Shown piece after piece: positions 22,746-35,103 of a stretch of 64,000 nt of DNA. Source of the DNA: Aedes albopictus. Taxonomy: Eukaryota; Arthropoda; Insecta; Diptera; Culicidae. Location: NCBI RefSeq assembly GCF_035046485.1, contig NC_085136.1, positions 296,709,080 through 296,773,079 of the forward strand, in the 5' to 3' direction. The translations under genes were made by a program, and so were the position numbers. How positions within the stretch are numbered: the stretch's first letter is position 1; every line of letters starts with the position of its first letter. The notes beneath the pieces were generated by a model. The model worked only from the letters and a program-made list of their open reading frames with translations, did not search any database and was not told the origin of the DNA.

Positions 22746-24790
22746 TCCCAGGAGGAATTTCTGTAAGAATCCCTGAGGGAATTCCTTCAGGAATTCCTGA
22801 AGGAATTAAAGGAGGTATCTCGTAATGAATCCTTATAGGAATATCTGGGGAAAATCCCGGAGGAATTTCTAGAGGACTCCACAGCGGAATTCGTGGAGGA
22901 ATTTCTGAAGGAAACCCGGAGGTATTCCTGGAGGAATCCCTGAAGAATTTGTGGAGGAATCCAAAGAGGAATTCTCAGAGGAATTTCTGGAAAATTTCCC
23001 GGAAGAATTTCTGGAGAAATTCCCGGAAAATTTCTGAAGAAATTCCCGGAAGAACTCCAGGAGAAGTCCCCGGGGGAATTTAAAAGGAATCGCCGGAGTA
23101 ATCCCCGGCGGATTCTCTGAAGGAAGCCCTGGAACAATTTCTGAAGGGATCTCCGGAGGAAGTTCTAGAGGAAACTCTGGACGACTTCCTGGAGGAATCC
23201 CTGAATAAATTCAGGAGGAATACCCTTAGAAGGATTCCCGGAAAACTTTTTGCAGTAATTTCTAGAGAAATTTTCCGGGGATATTCTTGGAGGAATTCTC
23301 GGAGTAATCTCCGGAAGATAACCCGGAGCAATTCCTGGAGCAATCCCCGGAAGAACTCCTGGAGAAAATCCCATACGAATTCCTGGAGGAATCTGATTTT
23401 TTTTTTGGAGAAATCCCCAGAGGAATTCCAGGACAAAATCCCGAAAAAAATTCCAGAACAAGTCCTCGGTGGAATTCCTGGAGATATCTCAGTAGGCATT
23501 ACTGGACAAATACCCGAGGAAATTCCTGGAGGAATACTCTAAGAAATTTCTGGAGGAATCCCCGGAGGAATTCCTGGAAAAATCACCGGAGTAATTCTTG
23601 AAAGAATCCCTGGGGGAATCTTCCAAGGAATTCCTGGAGGAATCTAAGAAGCAATTCTTGGAGGAATCTCCCGAGCAATTTCCGGAAGAACTCCTGGAGG
23701 AAATCCTAAAGGAATCTCTAGAGGAATTCATGGAGGAATCCCCGGACGAATTCTTTAGAAATTCCCCCAGCAATTCCTATAAAATTTCCCGGAGAAATTC
23801 CTGGAGTAATGCTCCGGGAAATTCCTGAAGGAATCCCAAGAATAATCCCCGAAAGATGACTTGAGGAATTTCTGGAGGAATTCCCAGCGAAAACCCCGGA
23901 GGAATTCTTGGAGAAATCTCTGAAGAATTTCTGGAGGAATCCACGGATAAATCCCCGATAAAAACTCCGGAGAAATTCCTGGAGATATAACTGAAGAGTT
24001 TCTGGAGGAATCCAAATAGGAATTCCTACAGGAATTTCCGGAGGAATTCCCAGATGCACTCTCGGAAAATGCATGGAGAAATTCTCGGTGGATTTCTAGG
24101 GAATGTCCCCAGGGGAACTTGAAGTGAATTTTCCAGAGCAATCCTTGGAGATTTCCTGAAAAAAAATCCCTAAAGAAACTCTTGGAGGGATCCTTGGAAG
24201 AATTCCTGGAGAACTTCCTAGGGGAATTCTTGAAGAAATTCCAGGAGTAGTTCCTGGAGTTATACCCAGAATAATCCTTGGAGGAATTCCTGGAGAAATC
24301 CATAGAAGAATTTCTGGACGAATCCCCGTGGAAATTCCTGGAGAAAATCCCAAAAAAAAATTCAGAAAGTGTTCCCGGAGAAATTCCTGGAGGAATCTTC
24401 GGATTAATCCCTGGAGGAATTCCCGGAAGAATTTCCCGGAGGAATGCCAGGTGGAGTCCCCGGGGGAATATCAGAAGGAGTCCCGGAGGAACTCCTGGAA
24501 AAATCCCGGAGGAATTCATGGAGAATTTCCTGGAAAAATTCCCGGAGTAATTCCTGGACAAATCCCCGATGGGAGTTCTCGGAGGTTTCCCCGGTACAAA
24601 ATCCAGGAGGATCCCCTGTTGGGAATTGCTGGTGGAATTTTCGACGGGCATTCTTGGAGGAATCCACTGAAGGATTATTTCGAGGAATTCTTGTTGGGGA
24701 TTCCAGATGGAATCCCCGGAAGAATTTCTGGTGATATCCAAGGAGGAGATTCTTAAGGATTTCCCGAAGAAATTACTGGAATAATTTCCC
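22746..24790 (-). repeat. same minisatellite, inverted orientation
   Basis: From about 22,745 the array reads GGAATTCCTGGAGGAATCCC, which is the inverse orientation of the preceding block. Divergence is moderate, with short A-runs (for example 24,351-24,360). Confidence 0.88.
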
Positions 24791-25375
24791 AGCGAGTTCT
24801 CAATGAGAATTCCTCCAGGAATTCCTACTGAAGATTTTTTTCAGAAATTCCTCCTGGCATTCTCCCAGGAAATCCATCAGGGATTCTTCCATGGATTCCT
24901 TCGGGAATTTCTCCTGGAATTTTTCCGGGGACTCCTAATAAAATTCCTCCTGAAATTCTCCTGGAATTCCTCCGCGAATATCTCCAGAAATTCCTACTAA
25001 TGATTTTTTCTGGATTTCTTCCGGATATTGCTCCAGCAAATTTTTCGGGCTTTCTCCAAGAAATTCCGCTGGGGATTACTCACAGGAAAACTAAAGGAAT
25101 TCCTCCGGAGATTCCACCAGGAATTGCTACTAGGATTCCCTCAGAAATTTCCTAGTGGATACATGTAATTCCTCTTGGAATATCCACAGGGAATTCATCC
25201 ACGAAATCCCACAAGAGATTCCTCCAGATATTCTTCTGGCGATTTCATCAGGAATTCCCAACGAGAATTCCTCCAGGAATTCCCGCCGAGGAAACCTCCA
25301 AGAATTCCCACCGAGGATTTGTCCAAAAATTTTTCCAGGGATTTTTCTGATAGAACCCCAGAAGAAATTCTGAAG
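24791..25375 (+). repeat. same minisatellite, flipped back to the first orientation
   Basis: Motifs such as TCCTCCAGGAATTCCTACTG and ATTCCTCCGCGAATA return here, so the unit orientation switches again near 24,790 and once more near 25,375. Confidence 0.8.
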
Positions 25376-26494
25376 AAATCCAAAGAGGAGTTCCTGGAGA
25401 AATTGCCTGAGAAATTCTAAATGAAATTCCAGGAGAAATTCCCGGAGTAATTCCTGGAGTTATACACAGCGGAATTCCTGGGAGAATCCTCGAATAAAAC
25501 TGCTGGAGAAATACCCGGAAGAATTCCTGGAAGAATCTATAGTAGAATTCCAGAAGGCATTTCTAGAGGCTGAATTCATGAAGAAATTCCTGGAGGAATT
25601 CCTGTAGGAATCCCCGGCGGAATTTCTGGAGTTATCCACTGCGGAATTCCTGGGATAATCCCTGAAAAAATGCTGGAGGAATACTCGGAAGAATTCCTGG
25701 AGGAAATTATATTAGGAATTCCTGGAGAAACTCCCGGATGAATGCCTGGAGAAATTTCTAGAGGATTTTCCGGAGAAATTTCCGAAGGATTTCCTGGAGA
25801 AATTCCCGTAGGAATTCCTGTGGTTATCCCCGGAGGAATTTCTGGGAGAATCCCCGATAAAAGTGCTGGAGGAATTTGTAGTGGTAATTCCTGGAGGAAA
25901 TCCAAGAGAAGTCCTCGGAGGAATCCCGGAGGTATACCAGGAGGAGATCCCGGGGAAATCCCAGGAGGAATCCTAGAAGGAATCTGGAGGAATTCTTGAA
26001 GGATTTCATGGAGGATTTCCGGGAAAAATCCCTGAAGGGATTCCTGGTCAAATCCCTGGAGGAATTCCTGGACAACTTCCAGGACAAATTCAAGGAAGAA
26101 TTCCCGGAGAAAATCCTGAAGCAAATCTCGGAGAAATTCCAGGAGGAGTCCCCGGAAGAATTTCTAGAGAAAACCTCCAAGGAATTCCCGAAGCATTTGC
26201 TGCAGTGGTTCTCGGCTGAATTCCTGTCGAAATTCCCGGTGGAATTTCTGGGAGAATCCCCGAAAAAAAATGCTGTAGGAATACCCGAAGGAATTCCTGA
26301 AAAAAATCTATAGTAAAAAACCCTGGAAAAATTCCCGGAGGAATTTCTGGAGAAATTCCTGGAATTCCTGGAGTTATCCTCAGAGAAATTTTTGGGAGAA
26401 TCCCTGAAAAAATGCTGAAGCAATTCCCGGAGGAATTCAAGAAAGAGATCCCGTAGGAATTCTTGTAGTTATCCACAGCGGAATTCCCGGAATT

Positions 26495-27060
26495 CTTGGA
26501 GGAATTCCCGGAGGAATCCCTGGAGGAATTCCCGGATGAACCCCTGGAGGAATTTCCGGAGGAACCCCTGGAGGAATTCCCGGAGGAATCCCTGGAGGAA
26601 TTCCCGGAGGAATCCCTGGAGGAATTCCCGGAGGAATCCCTGGAGGAATTCCCGGAGGAATCCCTGGAGGAATTCCCGGAGGAATCCCTGGAGGAATTCC
26701 CGGAGGAATCCCTGGAGGAATTCCCGGAGGAATCCCTGGAGGAATTCCCGGAGGAATCCCTAGAGGAATTCCCGGAGGAATCCCTGGAGGAATTCCCGGA
26801 GGAATCCCTGGAGGAATTCCCGGAGGAATCCCTGGAGGAATTCCCGGAGGAATCCCTGGAGGAATTCCCGGAGGAATCCCTGGAGGAATTCCCGGAGGAA
26901 TCCCTGGAGGAATTCCCGGAGGAATCCCTGGAGGAATTCCCGGAGGAATCTCTGGAGGAATTCCCGGAGGAATCTCTGGAGGAATTCCCGGAGGAATCCC
27001 TGGAGGAATAACCGGAGGAATCCCTGGAGGAATTCCCGGAGGAATCCCTGAAGGAATTCT
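26495..27060. repeat. near-perfect core of the 24-bp array (~23 copies)
   Basis: The 24-bp unit GGAATTCCCGGAGGAATCCC plus TGGA repeats about 23 times with only scattered single-base changes. Both strands stay open: plus encodes (EEFPEESL)n and minus encodes (IPPG)n. These frames have no start context, no domain and identical repeats, so I treat them as non-coding. The homogeneity implies recent local amplification. Confidence 0.97.
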
Positions 27061-27980
27061 CGGAGGAATTCCTGGAGGAATTCCCAGAGGACTCCCTGGA
27101 GGGATTCCCGGATGAATCCCTGAAGGAATTCCCACATAAATCCTTGATGGATTTGCCGCAGGAATCCCTGAAGGAATTCCCGGAGGAATCCCTGATGGAA
27201 TTCCCGGATGAATCCCCACAAAAATTCCTGGAGTTATCTCCAGAGTAATTTCAGGCAGAACCCCAAAAAAATGCTGAAAGAGCCCGGAGTAGTTCGTGGA
27301 GTTATATTCAGAGAAATTCCCTGAAGAATCACTGAAAAAAATGCTTTAGCAATATCCGGAAGAACTCGTGCCGGAATCACTGGAGGAATCCCCGAATAAT
27401 GTCAGAAGGAATTCCTGGAGAAATTCCCGAAAAAAAAAATCCAGGATGAGTTTTCGGAATCTTCGGTGGGAATAACACCAGGTGGGAATAGCTGGATTGG
27501 AAACCCAGGAGGAATCCCCGGAGAAATTCTTGGAGGAATCCTTGGGTAATTTTCTGGAGGAATTCGCGGAGAAATTCCTGGAGTTATTCCCAGAGAAATT
27601 TGTGGAAGAATCCTAGAAAAGATTGCTGAAAGAGAACCGGAGGAATTCCTGGATGAATCCCCGGAGTATTTTTTTTTAATTCCCAGAGGAATTCGAGGAA
27701 GAGTCCTTGAAGTTCCTGGAAGAATCTCCGTATGAATTCCTGGAAAAATCTACGGAGGAAATGCAGGAGGAATCTATGGAGGAATCCTAGGTGAATTCAC
27801 GGTGATATTCCTGAAGGAATCCTAGGAAGAATGACCGGGAGAAATTCTGGAGGAATGCTTTGTGGAATCCCCAGTGAAATTCCTGGAAGAGTCGCCGGTG
27901 GACTTCTTGGAGGAATCCGCGATAGAATTCCTTGAGGAATCTCTAATGGATGTACTGAAGGAATTTCAGGAAGAGCCATT

Positions 27981-28106
27981 AGGTCATATGAATAAAGTTG
28001 AGTAAATTCTCTTTACTAAATCTATGTGAAGCCGTGGAGCAAATCTCTGTGAACCTTCACAGGGATCTGAGTAAAGCGTAATTACTCAGTTCTATTCATA
28101 TGGCCT
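27981..28106. mobile_element. 126-bp MITE with 3-bp target duplication (ATT)
   Basis: Ends AGGTCATATGAATAAAGTTG and the near-complement finishing TCATATGGCCT form ~25-bp inverted repeats with a few mismatches. ATT flanks both ends (27,978-27,980 and 28,107-28,109), and the minisatellite continues on either side. 3-bp duplications define a known class of mosquito MITEs. Confidence 0.8.
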
Positions 28107-28390
28107 ATTGGAGGAATTCCTGGAAGTATCCTTGAAGGAATCCCCGTAGGAAGCCCAGGAAGAATCTCCAAAGGAATTCATGGAGGAATTTGCAGAGAAA
28201 TTTTCGGAGGAACTCCCGGTGGAATCCTCGGAGAAATTCCTGAAAGCATCCTCGGAGGAATTTCTGGAGCAATCCTCTGTGGAAGTGCTGTATTAGTGCT
28301 AAAAGAATTCCTGAAGGAAGCCCTAGAGAAATTCTTGGAGGAATCGCTAGAGGAATTCATGGAAAAAATCCCCGAATGCATTCCTAGAGT

Positions 28391-28610
28391 TATATAAGCG
28401 CAGTTTCGAGTTCAAAAGGAATCGCTCAAGAAACTTCTTGAGCGATTCCTGGCAGAAACTTTCTACGGTGACTGCCATTTGAATTGTCATTTCTTCGCAA
28501 CTGCGTACTGCAATAGAAGAAAAACGGTTTCTTGGGCGATTCAGGCAAGGAATTTCCCATGCATCAAGATAGGCCGAGAAATTCCTTCTGAACTGCAAAC
28601 AGCCCTATCA
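28391..28610. other. unrelated insertion in the array with a perfect palindrome
   Basis: About 220 bases lack the minisatellite unit. A perfect 16-bp inverted repeat with a 2-base loop lies at 28,417-28,450 (AGGAATCGCTCAAGAA and complement), and a diverged partial copy of the arm recurs near 28,528-28,545. Possibly a MITE remnant; ends not definable. Confidence 0.5.
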
Positions 28611-29680
28611 GTCTATGGCCCTATACAGTGGAATTCCTGGAAGAATACCCAAAAAAAATGCTGGAGGAATACCCAGAGGAATTCCTGGAGTTATTCCTGG
28701 AGAAATTAACGGTAGAATCCCTGAAAAGAATGCTGGACGGGTACCCAGAGGAATTCCTGAAAAAAAATCAGGAGGATTTCCGGGAGAAATTTTCGAAATA
28801 ATTCCAGGAGGAGTCCGTTGATTTCGGGTAGAAATCCCCGGAGAAATCTTCGGAAGAATTTCTGGAGGAATGCCTGGTGGAATTCCCAGTGCAATTCCTG
28901 GAAGAGTTTCCGGTGGAACTCCTGGAGGAATTCCCGGTAGAATTCGTTGAGGAACCTCTACTGGAATTACCAGTGGAATTCCCGGAGTAATTGCAGGAAG
29001 AGTCGTCTGAGGAATTCCTGGAGAATCCTTGAAGGAATCCCCGCAGGAAGCCCTGGAGGAATCTCCGAAGGAATTCTTGGAGAAATTTCCAGAGAAATGC
29101 CCGGAGGAATCCTCGGAGAAATTCCTGAAATAATCATTGGAGGATCCCTGAAGGAAGCCTTGGAGGAATCTCCGAAGGAATTTCCAGCGGAATTTCTGGA
29201 AAAATTCCTGGTGGAATCTTCAGAGAAATTCCTGGAAGAATCACCGGCGGAATTCTTGGAGGAATCCATTTCTGGGAGAATCCCCGGAAGAATTCCTTGT
29301 GGAATCCCTGGCGGAAATCCCTCGATAAATCCCCGGTAGAATTGCTGTTGGTATTCCCTGTAAAATTCCTGAAGGCATTTCTCTCTAGGGATTCCTGTAG
29401 AAATCCCAAAAGAATTCCTAGAAGAATTTTCGGAAATATATTCGGAATCCCTACGAGAATCCCCGAAAAATATACTGGAGGAATACCCGGAGGAATTCCA
29501 GGAGGAGTAGGAATCTTCGGATTAGTTTCAGGAGGATTTTTCGGTGAGAATTCCTGATGGAATTCCCGGTGAAATTATTGATGAATCCTAGGAGAAATTC
29601 CTGGAGTTATCTGGAATTCAGCTAGGAGAATCTGCGAAAAAATTGCTTGAGTAATACCCGGAGAAATTCTCCAGTAGTTA

Positions 29681-30061
29681 CTTGCAATAATTCTTTGGCA
29701 ATTTCTAGCACTACCGCTCCCGCAATGTCAGGGAATCTTACATTCTTTCTTTCAGAGGAATTTTTCATCAATTTCCACTTCGAAATCTTTCAGTAATTCC
29801 AGCTGAGAATTTTTCCTGCAGTCTTTTCCGGGGAAATCTCAAGGCGAATGCTAGGAATCCTCTTTAAATCCTTTGGGAGAATTCATCACCGTTAATATAC
29901 GAGGAGCTTCTAAAGGATACCTTATGAGCACTGGTCCAGTAATTCCTCCGATTAATTAATTTACTGTTTCAGCCGCCGCAGTGTCTAAAATAAATTCAAT
30001 TTGTTGTTATTTACATCTGCAATTTTCTAATCAAATTAGCCTGAGCCTTCTTTGATGAAAT
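29681..30061. other. decayed array edge and AT-rich DNA
   Basis: Scattered GGAATTCC-like scraps continue to about 29,880, then plain AT-rich sequence. No gene. Confidence 0.5.
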
Positions 30062-30142
30062 GGCTGGTTGTTGCAGAAGAAACTTATCGTGTAGCATGAC
30101 ATCGTACCGGTGCAACTCATCAAACAAACGATAGGTTCAATT
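30062..30142 (-). repeat. inverted flank copy (right), pairs with 20,691-20,780
   Basis: Inverse of the left flank copy, ending ACGATAGGTTCAATT at 30,142. Divergence between the two copies is clearly higher than between the array units in the core. Confidence 0.75.
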
Positions 30143-30404
30143 AACAACTCGCCTAATATCTGTGCCCCAGCTAACGCGACGACTTATTTCGCCCATGGCA
30201 ACCTGTAACAAACACATTACATTTTCTTCATTGTCTTCGATAAACAAACTCGACAAAACAAATTCGACTTCGTAAGGTAAAGCTAAAATGGTTTCACTGA
30301 CAAATCATCCATGTTCTATGAATATGCCGGAAAATCGGTTGTATTTATCCAGATCATCATATTTAGCTAAAGACGAATTTCGCGCCAACTCGAACAAATG
30401 TTGG

Positions 30405-30640
30405 CAGCACCCTCTCAGATTACAACGAAACTTTCTTGGTGTGTAGACCTTGCCCAGATAAGCCACTTTGCATACTCATTTTTCTAATTTTTTTTCTCGA
30501 CTGACTTTTGAAAAGGGCTAAACTTTTTTTATGGATTTTTTAAAAATGTTTTTAATCAAAAAATGACTACTCCTACAAAAAAGTGTTGTATGGGTGATTA
30601 TCACAAAATAAGTCAAATTTTAAGAAAAAACCCTTATTAA
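30405..30640 (-). repeat. interspersed repeat, inverted copy of 41,087-41,330
   Basis: The two stretches match as inverted copies over about 240 bases, from the TTGGCAGCACCCTCTCAGA end to the GACTACTCCTACAAAAAAGT and TTAAGAAAAAA end, with few differences. No coding. It abuts a tail of the composite satellite unit family. Confidence 0.85.
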
Positions 30641-30672
30641 TCCACCTAGCGGTGATGGTGCCTTTCTCGTGC
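30641..30672 (-). repeat. tail fragment of the composite satellite unit
   Basis: On the minus strand it reads GAGAAAGGCACCATCACCGC then TAGGTGGATTAA, matching the tails at 53,646-53,689, 56,837-56,880 and 62,437-62,480. It marks a relic of that family on the opposite strand. Confidence 0.7.
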
Positions 30673-31022
30673 CATAAAATATTCTTTCAACAAAACACAA
30701 GTGACAAATTAAGTCCATGGTATGGGAGCAAAGTTCAAAATTATTAAATAAGTTTCTCTCTGAACGGTGACATGCATTATCAGGAATCGATCAGTGCAAT
30801 AATAATTGTTAATTTTGTTCTCATGACAGCGCCAGAGCCGGAAAAGTAACTGTGTACATTTGACACAGCGGTGAGGCTGATCTAGTAGTACACAAATCTG
30901 CACTCTTAAAAAATTAGGAATTTACACATGACGTAAACCATCAACATACGTAAACATTTCATGACTGAATGGCAAATTTGACTCAATTGCACAAGATGTC
31001 AACAAATCTATCTGACCAGATA
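30673..31022. other. intergenic DNA, nothing recognised
   Basis: No repeat ends and no credible coding were noticed. Confidence 0.4.
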
Positions 31023-31582
31023 CACTGAACGAAAACCCCATCCTGAAATCGACTGATTTGTCCGACCATCCAGTCCAAGTTACCAAAATCGTGTTTTCAA
31101 ATGACGAATCAGTCATACGGCAATCATCCTCAAAAGCGGATGATGACCGTCTTATTCGCGTATGAGTCGACGCACGCTATGTGAATGAATATTAGTTGCA
31201 GAGCGAAGGCAACACAGATGCACCAAATTTATTCATCGATAGCATAACAAGTTTCTTGTTCGTTATACCCGCGACATTGACGATGTTGTGTTGCATGTCC
31301 TATTTCTGGACGTGACATATTTTTGAAAAGGGTGTTCGCGAGGGCACCCTGGCGACTAAGCACATCATTTTTGAAAAAGGTGGCGGATATATGATTGTCA
31401 TCAATCGCTAAAAAGCAAGGTTGCTCGACCATATGGTCGGCATTCCATTTTCATATCACTGTCATCCGGTTTTAGGATGACATCATTCGGTCGGTGGACC
31501 ATACGGTTTCCGACCGAATGTCGTTAAGGGGCGCGATCGTATCGCCTCTCAGTCGATCTTGGGCGGGGGTTTCCGTTCAGTG
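31023..31582. mobile_element. TA-flanked TIR element, CACTGAACG ends
   Basis: 560 bp with ends CACTGAACGAAAACCCC and the near-complement, flanked by TA at 31,021-31,022 and 31,583-31,584. The interior repeats phrases such as TTCGGTCGG and TTCATTCGGTC. No transposase. The CACTG start is shared with several other TA-flanked elements in this window. Confidence 0.75.
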
Positions 31583-32405
31583 TAGGTAGAAACAGTTTTA
31601 CAACTCGGAGATACAGCCGAGAGGTATAGCACGTGCCTCTCAATCAGCAGATCAGATTTCAAATGCTGTTTGTTTTTTTACATACGTATGTTTTATCTCT
31701 CGCTTCAGCTCTAGCGATTGCTAGCTCGACTTTATTTATGATAGAAGACGTAAATTTGTCTCAAACGGGCCGCTCCTTTTATGTGCATCCAAGTGAGCTT
31801 TAATTAACATGATTTTTTCTAAGAGTGTGGGTAGGACATATGGACTGTCCAACCCAGCATTTTTTGTGGGTAGGATAGGGTAGGATATGTCCTAGCAACT
31901 CCTCGCGCCACTTTTAAAGTCTTTAAAAATATCACATCACAAATACCACTTTGTCTGATGGGCCGAACCTGTGGAATAGAGAACATTGGGCTTGTGCCCA
32001 AACGAAAACGTATACTCATGCAGAAATATTTCCACTTGGCCAATGAGTTGGTCTTACTTAAATATCCAATTTAACGCCCAGATGTATGCAACTTAGCGTT
32101 ATCACTTACCGTTACCTGACGTGCCATTGCCTTACTACATTCATACACCGAGATAAATTTCTACTCAGTCACTGAGTTGGTCCTACTCAGAAAAAGAAAA
32201 GACTTTTATTTTCTTACTTAATTTCCGTTAAGTTAAAACTGAGACAACTCAATGAGTTGCCTCGCTTCTAACTGAAACTGAGCAGGAAAAAAAAATAATT
32301 TGAAATAAAACCATCTCAGTAACTGAGTAGAATTTTTTCTCTTAAAACATCTTAAAACCCAACGGCCAATAAGAACATTTATTTCTCTTATAAGAAAAAT
32401 TATAT
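31583..32405. other. intergenic DNA with a weak tRNA-like motif
   Basis: At 31,628-31,675 a tRNA-like A-box/B-box pair (GGTATAGCACGTGCC, then CAGATTTCAAATG) is faintly visible, perhaps a SINE relic. Bases 32,150-32,340 repeat CTGAGTTG/ACTCAG motifs on both strands. No gene. Confidence 0.35.
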
Positions 32406-32790
32406 AGGGGAATACCCATAAAAAAACGTAAACGTTATAACGTTTGGAGTGAGAGAGGGGTTTGGGATAGTTGACTCGTAAAAACGCACAGAAAACCCCG
32501 TGCGAGAGGGGGTGGGGATGTACATTACCAATTTTAGCGTGACGTACGTAATGGATGCTCCATGATGACTGTTTTGATGATTAAACAGCATCCTATTCGC
32601 CAGATACATGTTTGTGAACATGGCAAAAATTCTTGAGCGTATACATCACGCGTTGATGGGGAGGGGGGCTTCAGCAAAGTGTGAAAGTGTGAGCATTTTT
32701 TTAGAGTTCTCATACAAAAAGTGTGACATAGGGGGAACGGGGTTTGAAAATCGGCAATTTTCGCGTGACGAAATTTATGGACGTTCCCTG
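32406..32790. mobile_element. composite MITE-like region
   Basis: Outer ends GGGGAATACCCATAAA and the near-complement TTTATGGACGTTCCC form short imperfect inverted repeats. Inside, GTGACGTACGTAATGGATG resembles the terminus of the MITE at 55,305-55,465. Probably two nested old elements. Confidence 0.4.
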
Positions 32791-34194
32791 ATATCACGTT
32801 TCCGAAAAATGATGACGGATGTTTGAGCCGTTTGCTGCACATGAATTCGACTCGTAAGAGTGATGCACGAATTATTTAGATCTTAACGCAGCAAATCAGC
32901 CGCCGCCGTTGAATGTGGGTCTAGCCATCGCTAGAACCGGATCAATAGATGAATCATATATATAATGTGATCCATTCATTTAATAGCAGTATGACATTTA
33001 AAACTATCCTAGTTTGACAATTAAAGGAATACAAGAAATTTTTATTTTTTATCTAAATTTAATTTGACTCTGAATTTGTAGTAGAATCGCATTTGCCACG
33101 TGGTTTAAATAAAATGTAATTTTGAATATTAGTTTCCTTAAATTACTGAGCTTCAATTTCCTTTAAATTTCTTTGCATATTCGCGACAATTCAAAAGTTC
33201 TGAAACCTTAAAAATTCCGAGAAATGCCTGAAATTATGTTAAGTATCGAGAATTTCCAATGTCCTAGATGCATACGGATATAGGTATCTTTTACAGGTTT
33301 GGTTTTACAAACTGATTTATACAAGCTGTTGCAGGCATGTGGCTTCCGACGTGGTGGAACTGCTCATGTAGTTCATTATGAATTTCGAGCTCGTTATTAA
33401 TAATGATCTGGGCTACTAATGATCTTACGGTTGCGTTCTGGCGGAATCTGAAGCTACCCGTTTCCACAGTAGCCAGTATGAGAATCTAATAAAGCGCGTA
33501 AATAAATATTGCTTTTTTCACTGAAAATTTTCCTTGCTTCGCTGAACAACATGACGTTTTCTTCCAGCGAAGGCTTACGCGATACAGAAAACGTATGCGA
33601 CTCACTGAAAGCTGCGCGAATGCTATCGATCGCGGTCACCAAGACAATCTTTGTTTGTTATTTAGCTCGTATTTTATTTATATCCATCAATCTAATTTAT
33701 TCGTTTCGGTCCATCCGAATGGCGCGGCACCACCCAACAACCACCCACAGCCACCCGAACCGAAACCGAAACCCAACCCAACCAGTCAGCTGTCCGGTCT
33801 GCGCATCACCGCTGGCTGTGTGCGTGATCCTGATCCTGCCCGCGCGCACCAGTCTTTCGGTGGGCAAACAACATCATTCGCGAGTGACAACCATTTCGCT
33901 CGCACTATCCCAGCATTGATATTATGATATGATAATATCAATGTCAATATGTTGTCAACATATGTTGAATTGGTGCCGATAGTGGGATGCAAGTTTTTTA
34001 TATATTGTAAGGTTGAGCATGACGTTTAGTTTGTGGAGAAAAGCAGAGGAAGCGAAATTTCAAAGGAATTTGAGGTGGCGGGGGATTTGTTTTCTGAATT
34101 TCTCACGGTGAAAAAATAATGGCCGCTCAACCAGTTTTGACATCTAAGACTACTTTAGAATATGTAAATACCTTGGTGGGATGCACTTCAAAAC
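32791..34194. other. intergenic DNA with a 10-bp hairpin
   Basis: No supportable gene. A Pro/Asn-rich open frame at 33,595-33,927 lacks any domain. Bases 33,914-33,939 form a hairpin (TTGATATTAT, loop GATATG, ATAATATCAA). Confidence 0.4.
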
Positions 34195-34196
34195 TA

Positions 34197-34589
34197 CACT
34201 GAAAAAAATTTTGATGTGGAAACTACCGATTCCATAGTAAAATTACTAACCGTACCTATGATTCTCAACCGACAACATTTTCCAGTTAATTCCACTAAAA
34301 CACTGTCAACTTAACTAGCAGTGCAGTTAACATTACCAAAAATAATCTTAATTTAACAAATGAGCAATGTATTTTTAACCATACTGTGTTGTAAAATGCG
34401 TGTCCTGGAAAAATTCACAATGTTTTGTGTTGAGACGACTATGCTTTTAGTTGAATTTACTACAATGCATTGTAATTTCAAGCATATTTCAGCTACCTTA
34501 ACAGATTTTGTTGTCGGTTAAGAATCATAGGTACGGTTAGTAATTTTACTATGGAATCGGTAGTTTCCACAACAAAATTTATTTCAGTG
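34197..34589. mobile_element. TA-flanked TIR element with ~85-bp arms
   Basis: 393 bp. The arms start CACTGAAAAAAATTTTG / CACTGAAATAAATTTTG and continue with ACTACCGATTCCATAGTAAA for about 85 bp in inverted orientation. TA at 34,195-34,196 and 34,590-34,591. Non-coding. Confidence 0.85.
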
Positions 34590-34703
34590 TAGGCCCAGTT
34601 TCACGACGAAACGCGGAAAGGCAGTATCCGCGATCAACTAGGTAAATATCCTATACGAACGTAATTTAAAACGAAAACCTTCGGCTGCCTCCCGTCCGTC
34701 ACT

Positions 34704-35103
34704 CAGGGTTGCCACACATACAGATTAATCTGTATTTTACAGATTATTCGGATATTTTCCGATACAGAATCTGTAAATATATACAGAATTACAGATTTTT
34801 TGGAAACATAGAAATTATACAGATTTTACAGATATATACAGATTTTCAGAATAACAATACAGATCCATACAGATTTTTGAGCCAAAGTCGAAATACAGAT
34901 TTTAGGTATTGGTCTAAATAAAAAAATAGTGGTAAAAATGCAGTAAGAGTTATAATTACTTGGATTTTCTTTGTTTTTAAGTTGATTTTTTGGCTCTTTT
35001 TCAATAATTATGGATACAGATTAAATATACAGATTTTTTGCTTTCAAATACAGATATACAGATTTTTTACGAAAAATATACAGATTTAAATGTGGCAACC
35101 TTG
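34704..35103. mobile_element. hAT-type non-autonomous element full of ATACAGATT repeats
   Basis: Ends CAGGGTTGCCACA and the near-complement TGTGGCAACCTTG. The 8-bp repeat CCGTCACT flanks it (34,696-34,703 and 35,104-35,111). The 400-bp interior consists largely of degenerate ATACAGATTTT-like units. The 8-bp duplication and CAG...CTG ends fit hAT. Open frames within (YIQNYRFF-like) are repeat artefacts. Confidence 0.82.

Larger units (their letters stand above)
25376..29680 (-). repeat. longest inverted-orientation minisatellite block
   Basis: Units of the GGAATTCCCGGAGGAATCCC type continue to about 29,680, decaying outward from a near-perfect core at 26,495-27,060. Interrupted by a MITE (27,981-28,106) and a ~220-bp insertion (28,391-28,610). 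Confidence 0.88.

Noticed and set aside
23755..24741. 328-codon minus-strand frame
   Set aside because: Composed of degenerate minisatellite units (SRNSSG, IPPGI motifs); an artefact of the near-24-bp period.
26437..27219. Long open frames encoding (IPPG)n and (EEFPEESL)n
   Set aside because: They coincide exactly with a 24-bp tandem array; both strands are open for the same trivial reason, and there is no start context or domain.
33595..33927. Pro/Asn-rich open frame as a host gene
   Set aside because: Low complexity, overlaps other open frames in all phases, no splice or domain support.
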